From NCBI GenBank assembly GCA_022600695.1, contig JAHZJY010000368.1, forward strand, positions 1-31,743: a stretch of 31,743 nucleotides of DNA, written 5' to 3'. The DNA comes from Actinomycetes bacterium. GTDB lineage: Bacteria > Actinomycetota > Actinomycetes > Mycobacteriales > Mycobacteriaceae. A program made the position numbers and the translations under genes. The notes under the pieces are model-generated. The model had not been told where the DNA came from. It saw only the letters and a list, made by a program, of their open reading frames with translations, and did no database searches. Shown here one piece after another: positions 25,790 to 31,743 of the stretch (position 1 is the stretch's first letter; each line of letters begins with the position of its first letter).

Positions 25790-26566
25790 CTACCAGAACA
25801 CGGCGAACCACATTGCGATGTAATGGCAGATCGCCGCGACCGCGGTACAGGCGTGGAAGAACTCGTGGTGGCCGAATGTGTGCGGCCATGGATTGGGCCA
25901 CTTCAGCGCGTACAGCACCCCGCCGAGGCTGTAGAGCACGCCACCGACGATCAGCAGAACCAACGCCGCAACGCCGGCACTGCTGGTGATCGGTCCGATG
26001 AACCAGGCCGCTACCCAGCCCAGCAGCAGATAAAGCGGAACCCCCACCCAGGCCGGCGCCGAAGGCCAGCACATCTTGAGCAGCACCCCGGCGAGTGCGC
26101 CGCCCCAGACGATCCAGAAGAGCAGCCAGCCGTCGGATTCGGGCAACGCCAGCAGCGCGAACGGGGTGTAACTGCCGGCGATGAACACGAAGATCATCGA
26201 GTGGTCGAGACGTTTCATCCACGTGTGGGCTCGCCGCGATGTCCAGTGCACCCGATGGTAGGTGCCGCTGACGGTGAACATCGCCACGATCGTGCAGGTG
26301 TAGATCAGGGTGGCGATTCCAGCCCGGGTGGAGTCCACCGCCCAGGACACCGACACCAGGGCCGCGCCGGCCACGGTGGCGATGATGGCGGCATAAACGT
26401 GAATCCAGCCGCGGGCCCGGGGCTTGCCGAGGAACTGGCTTACTCCCTCGACGACGGCTTCTGGAAAGTCCTCGGCCTCGGCGCAGTTCTCCGGCCCCGT
26501 GTAGTTCCCGGATTCCGTGCGGCCATCGGTTCGGCGTGGCTCGGCGACGTCTGACTCTGCGGTCAT
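25790..26566 (-). CDS. Hemolysin III/PAQR-family membrane protein, Rv1085c homologue
   Basis: The product has 258 aa: an acidic N-terminus of about 45 residues, then seven hydrophobic helices. Conserved PAQR elements are visible: G-T-Y-H-R-V-H-W after helix 2, [17 protein letters not shown] in helix 3 and [19 protein letters not shown] near the end. The conserved His and Asp residues form a metal site in related receptors and ceramidases. The name hemolysin III is historical and does not prove cell lysis. GAGGTGAGAG just before the ATG at 26566 supports the start. Mtb Rv1085c is about 242 aa. The gene is divergent from the prenyl synthase gene, with 72 bp between. Confidence 0.9.
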   Translation of the reverse strand: MTAESDVAEPRRTDGRTESGNYTGPENCAEAEDFPEAVVEGVSQFLGKPRARGWIHVYAAIIATVAGAALVSVSWAVDSTRAGIATLIYTCTIVAMFTVSGTYHRVHWTSRRAHTWMKRLDHSMIFVFIAGSYTPFALLALPESDGWLLFWIVWGGALAGVLLKMCWPSAPAWVGVPLYLLLGWVAAWFIGPITSSAGVAALVLLIVGGVLYSLGGVLYALKWPNPWPHTFGHHEFFHACTAVAAICHYIAMWFAVFW

Positions 26567-26624
26567 CTCTCACCTCGGTCCTACTGACGTGGCCTGCGGC
26601 CCCGTACACCCCCGTCGGCCACAG

Positions 26625-26630
26625 TAGTCT
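26625..26630 (+). promoter_or_regulatory. -10 element (TAGTCT) for the prenyl diphosphate synthase gene
   Basis: TAGTCT fits TAnnnT and ends eight bases before the GTG at 26639. Transcription starting about seven bases downstream would begin essentially at that codon, which supports a leaderless start at 26639. There is no Shine-Dalgarno nearby. Confidence 0.4.
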
Positions 26631-26638
26631 TTGTGGCT

Positions 26639-27436
26639 GTGGAGCTCATTCCGCCGCGCCTCAAGGAACCGGCCTACCGGCTCTACGAAATGCGGTTGCG
26701 CCATGAGCTCGCAAACTCCAAAGCCGCACTTCCCCGACATATCGCGGTGCTGTGCGACGGTAACCGGCGGTGGGCCCGCGACGCCGGCTATGAGGATGTG
26801 AGCTACGGCTACCGGATGGGCGCCTGCAAGATGGCCGAGATGCTGCGCTGGTGTCAGGACGCGGGTATCGAAATGGCGACGGTGTACCTGCTTTCCACCG
26901 AGAACCTGCACCGCGACCGCGAGGAGTTGTCGGCGCTGATCGAGATCATCACCGATGTTGTCGAGGAGATCTGCGCACCCGCCAACCGCTGGAGCGTGCG
27001 GACTGTCGGCGATCTGGGATTGCTCGGCGAGGAACCGGCGCGGCGGGTGCGCGACGCCGTTCACCACGCCACGTCGACCGCTCCCACCGGTTCTTTCCAC
27101 GTCAACGTCGCTGTCGGCTACGGCGGACGGCGGGAGATCGTCGATGCCGTGCGCTCGCTGCTCGGCAAGCAGGTGGCCGATGGAGCCACCCCAGACCAGA
27201 TGATCGAGGCCGTCACTGTCGAGGGCATCTCGGAGAACCTCTACACCTACGGTCAGCCCGACCCGGATCTGGTGATCCGCACTTCGGGGGAGCAACGACT
27301 CAGCGGGTTCCTGCTCTGGCAGAGCGCCTATTCGGAGATGTGGTTCACCGAGGCGCACTGGCCTGCATTCCGGCGGGTGGACTTCCTGCGGGCGCTGCGC
27401 GACTACAGCCGCCGGCATCGCAGATTCGGCATCTAG
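26639..27436 (+). CDS. Short-chain Z-isoprenyl (Z,E-farnesyl) diphosphate synthase, Rv1086 homologue
   Basis: This cis-prenyltransferase (265 aa) is nearly identical along its length to Mtb Rv1086, which makes omega-E,Z-farnesyl diphosphate, the precursor extended by UppS (Rv2361c) to decaprenyl diphosphate. Key motifs are H-I-A-V-L-C-D-G-N-R-R-W-A-R (the Asp binding Mg-pyrophosphate and the Arg pair), S-T-E-N-L-H-R near residue 85, and R-T-S-G-E-Q-R-L-S-G-F-L-L-W-Q near the C-terminus. GTG 26639 gives MELIPPRLKEP, as in Mtb; GTG 26633 adds two residues. The next gene begins two bases after the stop, so the two are an operon. The product feeds cell-wall carrier lipid synthesis. Confidence 0.93.
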   Translation: MELIPPRLKEPAYRLYEMRLRHELANSKAALPRHIAVLCDGNRRWARDAGYEDVSYGYRMGACKMAEMLRWCQDAGIEMATVYLLSTENLHRDREELSALIEIITDVVEEICAPANRWSVRTVGDLGLLGEEPARRVRDAVHHATSTAPTGSFHVNVAVGYGGRREIVDAVRSLLGKQVADGATPDQMIEAVTVEGISENLYTYGQPDPDLVIRTSGEQRLSGFLLWQSAYSEMWFTEAHWPAFRRVDFLRALRDYSRRHRRFGI

Positions 27437-27438
27437 TC

Positions 27439-28827
27439 ATGACTGCGCTCTCCGCCGCCGTTTTCGCACTCGCCTGGTGGATGGGCCTCTATCTCGTTGC
27501 TCGCGATCCGCGGAAACCGGCGCTTGCGCTCGCGGCGCTCGGCCTGTGCAGCTTTGCGGCGGTGGTCGCACTGGACGCGGTGCGGGTCGTGGAAGGCGGG
27601 TACGAAGGGGCCCTGAGCAGGGTCGAGATCTATCTGGTCGCAGTGCCGGGGGTCGCATGGTTCGCCGTCCTGCTCGAACTCGCCCGCCCGCCTGAGACCT
27701 CGCGCGGCCGGCGCCGCGAGTTGGCCCTGACTGCCGTCGTGGCCGGCCTCGTTCTTCTGGGCGCGGTACTCGCCGGCACGGTCACCGGCCCAGTGCAGCC
27801 GGGGCATTGGCTGATGTCCGCCGTCGTCTCGGTCGCAACACTGGGAGCCATGGCGGCCGCAGTGCGGCGGGCGGGCCAACCCGCCAGGGTGACCGGTGTC
27901 GTAGTGGTCGCGACGTTGTTCTTCGCCCTGAGCAACGCGATACTGATCATCCCACTCGGGCTGCTACCGAGCTGGTTGGCCTTGGCCGCAACGGGGTTCG
28001 ATGTGCTTTTGCTCGGGGCGGCCGTGGCGCTGTGGGACGCTTTCGACGAGGGCCAGGCCCTGCGGGCGGCCATGCTGCGGTCTTTCATCGGGTCGTCGTT
28101 GGTGGCGCTGCTGTTCGGCGGACAGATACTGCTCGCCATGGCCGCCCTGGGACCCGACGATGTCGGTAGGCGGACGCTGGTGGTGCTGCTGTTCAGCACC
28201 CTGGCCATCGCGATCGCGATCACCGTGCTCGCTGACCCGCTCGCCGGCATCCTGGACCGCGTCGCGTTCTCCCGGGCGCCGGGTCTCCGGGCTGAGCGGG
28301 CGGCTTTGCGGAACACCGAAGCGGCTTTGCCGCTGCGCTCGCCGGGCCCACTGGACGATATCGACGACGAGACGTTCGCCCGGCTGACCCGGCGGGCGTT
28401 GGGCCACTACGGCGATCTGGCGAAACTGGTGGCGAGCCCGCTGACCGCGCTGCCGGAGATCGATCAGCGCCTCGCGGCCCGGGATGCGCCGGACCAGCCG
28501 CTGGAACGGGCCGCCGAGTTGCGGTCCGTGCTGGCCGATCGGATAGCCCGGCTCAAGCCGCGAGGCGGCGCGGACTTCGGCACCACCGAACAGTGGCGCT
28601 ATTACAACGCGCTGTATTTCCCGTACGTCGCCGGCGTGCGTGCCTACGCACAGAATGCCACCGCTGCCGGTCTCGACCCGGCGGCCCGGAAGGCCTGGCA
28701 GTGGTTCGCCACCGAGGTACCTCAGCGGTCGCTGCACAACTGGCAGAACGCCGGAGCCCGGCTGATCGCCGTCGACCTGCGATCACCGGCGTTCGCTGCG
28801 GCACCGGAGGGCCAGTTTCGGCAGTAA
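27439..28827 (+). CDS. Nine-helix membrane protein with a C-terminal soluble domain, unknown function
   Basis: The product has 462 aa. Nine hydrophobic helices (about 2-21, 27-49, 62-81, 95-115, 122-142, 152-175, 180-200, 215-237, 245-265) are followed by a soluble domain of about 190 residues. That domain has conserved-looking stretches: L-V-A-S-P-L-T-A-L-P-E-I-D-Q-R-L, E-Q-W-R-Y-Y-N-A-L-Y-F-P-Y-V and V-P-Q-R-S-L-H-N-W-Q-N-A. The membrane half resembles the sensor region of some histidine kinases, but no kinase, HATPase or HTH motif is present. I have seen the C-terminal motif pattern in unnamed proteins, without a function. It starts two bases after the prenyl synthase stop. Sensing or lipid transport are guesses. 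Not present at the matching Mtb locus. Confidence 0.8.
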   Translation: MTALSAAVFALAWWMGLYLVARDPRKPALALAALGLCSFAAVVALDAVRVVEGGYEGALSRVEIYLVAVPGVAWFAVLLELARPPETSRGRRRELALTAVVAGLVLLGAVLAGTVTGPVQPGHWLMSAVVSVATLGAMAAAVRRAGQPARVTGVVVVATLFFALSNAILIIPLGLLPSWLALAATGFDVLLLGAAVALWDAFDEGQALRAAMLRSFIGSSLVALLFGGQILLAMAALGPDDVGRRTLVVLLFSTLAIAIAITVLADPLAGILDRVAFSRAPGLRAERAALRNTEAALPLRSPGPLDDIDDETFARLTRRALGHYGDLAKLVASPLTALPEIDQRLAARDAPDQPLERAAELRSVLADRIARLKPRGGADFGTTEQWRYYNALYFPYVAGVRAYAQNATAAGLDPAARKAWQWFATEVPQRSLHNWQNAGARLIAVDLRSPAFAAAPEGQFRQ

Positions 28828-28885
28828 TCGCCCCGGGTGGCAGTAGTTGGCAGTGACCGGCAGTACACGTGGTCGTGCTGGCAGC
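28820..28885. repeat. Phased GGCAGT/GGCAGC direct repeats upstream of the four-helix protein and atpE pair
   Basis: GGCAGT occurs at 28820, 28839, 28849 and 28859, and GGCAGC at 28880. The steps are 19, 10, 10 and 21 bp, close to whole DNA turns, so the copies face one side of the helix. The first overlaps the end of the upstream coding region. The array lies 68-133 bp before the GTG at 28953, a usual place for activator binding. The protein that binds it, if any, is not known. Confidence 0.55.
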
Positions 28886-28952
28886 TGTTTCTCGGCACCG
28901 TCGATGGTGAACGCCGGCACCCGAGTCCGCCGGCCGAGAGACAGGACACCCC

Positions 28953-29354
28953 GTGACCATCACCACTTCGCCGGCCCGGACCTCCGATTCGCTGCTGCGT
29001 CTGGCACTGCGCGCCGACGGTATCTGCAGCGTGGCGGCCGGCGCGACGATTATCGCGACCGCCGTTCCGCTATCCGCAGTAACCGGAATCCCCCGCCCCG
29101 TGGAATACGGTGTCGGGGTCGGGTTCCTGCTCTACGGAATGGCTCTGCTCGTCCTGGCACGCCGGCCGCGGATTCGGGGGGCCGGTGTCGGTGTGGCGAT
29201 CGCCAACACCCTGGGCACGGCGATCGCGCTCGTCGTCGCGACAACGGCCGTTCCCCCGCTGACCGCTGCCGGGGTGGCGGGCGTTCTTGCCATCGGTCTG
29301 TACACGGCCGTGTTCGCGGCTGTGCAGTACCTCGGGGTACGTCGCCTGACGTAG
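28953..29354 (+). CDS. Four-helix small membrane protein encoded directly before the orphan atpE
   Basis: The 133-residue protein has four hydrophobic helices (about 22-46, 50-69, 76-99 and 104-127) and short, partly basic loops (R-R-P-R-I-R between helices 2 and 3). The ends are polar. No signature of a known enzyme is visible. It lies 27 bp before atpE on the same strand, so the pair is probably co-transcribed. In ATP synthase operons a small membrane protein, AtpI, sits near atpB-atpE and helps c-ring assembly, but I see no sequence match to AtpI and only note the analogy. Start GTG 28953 with a weak AGGA upstream. Family otherwise unrecognised. Confidence 0.7.
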   Translation: MTITTSPARTSDSLLRLALRADGICSVAAGATIIATAVPLSAVTGIPRPVEYGVGVGFLLYGMALLVLARRPRIRGAGVGVAIANTLGTAIALVVATTAVPPLTAAGVAGVLAIGLYTAVFAAVQYLGVRRLT

Positions 29355-30562
<1,208 letters not shown>

Positions 30563-30579
30563 GGACTAAGTCTTGCAGT

Positions 30580-30585
30580 TAGCGT
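30580..30585 (+). promoter_or_regulatory. -10 element (TAGCGT) for the DUF885 gene
   Basis: TAGCGT fits TAnnnT and is followed by seven bases before the ATG at 30593, the spacing for a leaderless message. With only 30 bp between the divergent coaA and DUF885 starts, the -35 region of this promoter must lie at or inside the start of coaA. Confidence 0.45.
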
Positions 30586-30592
30586 GAACGGT

Positions 30593-31743
30593 ATGGAGCC
30601 GGACCACCTGATTGGCGAATACCTACTGCTCGGCCTGCGCTTCGACCGTATCGAAGAGGGGTACGTCGACTCCTTCACCGGTGACGGTCGGCTGCGCCGC
30701 CAGGTGGCCGACGAGCCGGCGCCGAAGCCGGCTGAGTTGGCCGCGCAGGCGCGCCGGCTGCTGACCGAACTTCCGCAGGTCCCGCGCAACGCGGACTTCA
30801 CCGAACAGCGGGCCGAGTTCATCGCCGCACACCTGCGCGCCCTGGCCTGCGCCGCGCGCAAGTTCGCCGGTGAGGAGGTGGGCTTCGTCGATGAGGTCCG
30901 CGACTATTTCGATGTCGAGATCAGCCGCGGCGACCCCGATCGCTACCGCGCCGCCCATGCCCGGATTGACGACCTGCTCGGCGGCAGCGGCCCGCTTGCC
31001 GCCCGGATGGCGGTCCACCGGAGGTCAGAGGAGATTCCGCCGCACCGCCTGCAGGGATGTATCCGGGCGTTTTCCAGCACGCTGCGCGATATCGTCCGGG
31101 CCCGCTATCCGCTGCCCGAGTCGGAGACAGTCATCTATGAGGTGGTCAGTGACAAGCCGTGGTCGGGTTTCAACTATTACGAGGGCGGCTACCGATCGCG
31201 GGTCGCGGTCAACGCCGATCTCAAGCAGCAGATGGTCAACCTGCCGCGACTGGTGGCCCATGAGTCCTACCCGGGCCACCACACCGAACACTGCCGCAAG
31301 GAAGCGGCCCTGGTGGCCGGGCTCGGTCAGCAGGAGCAGACCATCTTCCTGGTGAACACCCCGCAGTGTCTGATGGCAGAGGGCCTGGCCGATCTGGCGC
31401 TACACGCGGCGGTCGGGCCGGGCTGGGGGACTTGGGCCGCCGAGGTCTACGCCGACCTCGGCCTGCGGTTCGACGGTGAGCGGGCCGAGGCGCTGTCGGA
31501 GGCGGCCGCGGCACTGGCCGAGGTCCGGCAGGACGCCGCGCTGATGTTGCACGATGAGCGCCGTGATGTCGCAGAGGTGGTGGCTTATCTGCAGCGATGG
31601 CTGCTGGTCGACGACGCCCGGGCCCGGCAGATGCTGAAGTTCCTGTCCTCCCCGCTGTGGCGCGCCTACACGAGTACCTATGTGGAGGGTTACCGGTTGT
31701 TGCGGGCGTGGCTCGATGACCGGCCGGCCGGGGTGGGGCTCGC
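30593..31743 (+). CDS. DUF885 family putative zinc metallopeptidase, cut by the window end
   Basis: The frame is open from ATG 30593 to the last base (383 complete codons, no stop). The motif H-E-S-Y-P-G-H-H-T-E (residues 223-232) is the DUF885 signature, an HExxxGHH-type metal site with a further acidic site in A-E-G-L-A-D-L-A downstream (about 264-271). DUF885 proteins are helical gluzincin-like proteins often annotated as putative peptidases, without a proven substrate in mycobacteria. There is no signal peptide, so it is likely cytoplasmic. The start codon fits the -10 at 30580-30585. I do not recall a counterpart between coaA and glyA1 in Mtb. Confidence 0.87.
   Translation, partial: MEPDHLIGEYLLLGLRFDRIEEGYVDSFTGDGRLRRQVADEPAPKPAELAAQARRLLTELPQVPRNADFTEQRAEFIAAHLRALACAARKFAGEEVGFVDEVRDYFDVEISRGDPDRYRAAHARIDDLLGGSGPLAARMAVHRRSEEIPPHRLQGCIRAFSSTLRDIVRARYPLPESETVIYEVVSDKPWSGFNYYEGGYRSRVAVNADLKQQMVNLPRLVAHESYPGHHTEHCRKEAALVAGLGQQEQTIFLVNTPQCLMAEGLADLALHAAVGPGWGTWAAEVYADLGLRFDGERAEALSEAAAALAEVRQDAALMLHDERRDVAEVVAYLQRWLLVDDARARQMLKFLSSPLWRAYTSTYVEGYRLLRAWLDDRPAGVGL

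Overview
This window is high-GC actinobacterial chromosome, almost certainly from a Mycobacterium of the Mycolicibacterium (rapid-grower) type. Gene order and protein sequence follow the M. tuberculosis (Mtb) segment Rv1057 to Rv1092c closely: beta-propeller, fadD14, Rv1059, Rv1061, Rv1063c, lpqV, Rv1069c, echA8, echA9, Rv1072, fadA3, Rv1075c, lipU, cbs, pra, metB, greA, Rv1081c, mca, Rv1083, Rv1084, Rv1085c, Rv1086, coaA. Several Mtb genes of that segment are absent as intact genes here: Rv1060, Rv1065/Rv1066, the PE_PGRS genes, Rv1073 and the PE/celA2 cluster. A few other genes are present instead. Orthology was judged by eye from remembered Mtb proteins, not by a search.

Layout. 1-1139: two tandem paralogous mini membrane proteins, the first cut by the window edge, then about 550 bp without a credible gene that holds a 23-bp palindromic tandem repeat and a possible ECF-sigma promoter. 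1140-7878: the Rv1057-like propeller, a small secreted protein, FadD14, a Rossmann dehydrogenase-like protein, a class II glutamine amidotransferase, a patatin and lipoprotein LpqV. 7983-11504: a minus-strand operon echA9-echA8-membrane hydrolase. 11703-16077: a Bax-inhibitor-1 family protein with a clear terminator, thiolase fadA3 with an SGNH esterase, and lipase lipU. 16111-20258: a sulfur amino acid operon (cbs, two proline-rich membrane proteins, metB). 20272-22182: a GPP34 protein, greA and a DUF4307 membrane protein. 22295-25786: mca, a small membrane protein, a DUF255 thioredoxin-fold protein and a ketosteroid-isomerase-like enzyme. 25790-29627: hemolysin III, the short-chain Z-prenyl diphosphate synthase, a nine-helix membrane protein of unknown function, a four-helix membrane protein and an isolated copy of atpE. 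29624-31743: coaA and the start of a DUF885 metallopeptidase-like gene.

The most striking element is the isolated ATP synthase c-subunit gene (29382-29627). It lies outside any ATP synthase operon, in the uppS-coaA interval that carries PE/PE_PGRS genes in Mtb. It keeps the proton-carrying Glu61 and Asp28 but has Val at position 63, a bedaquiline-contact position that is Ala in the standard mycobacterial protein. It is preceded by a small four-helix membrane protein and phased GGCAGT repeats, and its stop codon overlaps that of coaA in a shared CTAG.

Functional themes are lipid and acyl-CoA metabolism (fadD14, echA8, echA9, fadA3, lipU, patatin), transsulfuration (cbs, metB), mycothiol-dependent detoxification (mca) and envelope lipid-carrier synthesis (Rv1086 homologue). 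Several genes show a TAnnnT element about 6-8 nt before the start codon, the usual mycobacterial leaderless-transcript arrangement. In two cases the TAG stop codon of the upstream gene forms the first half of that element.
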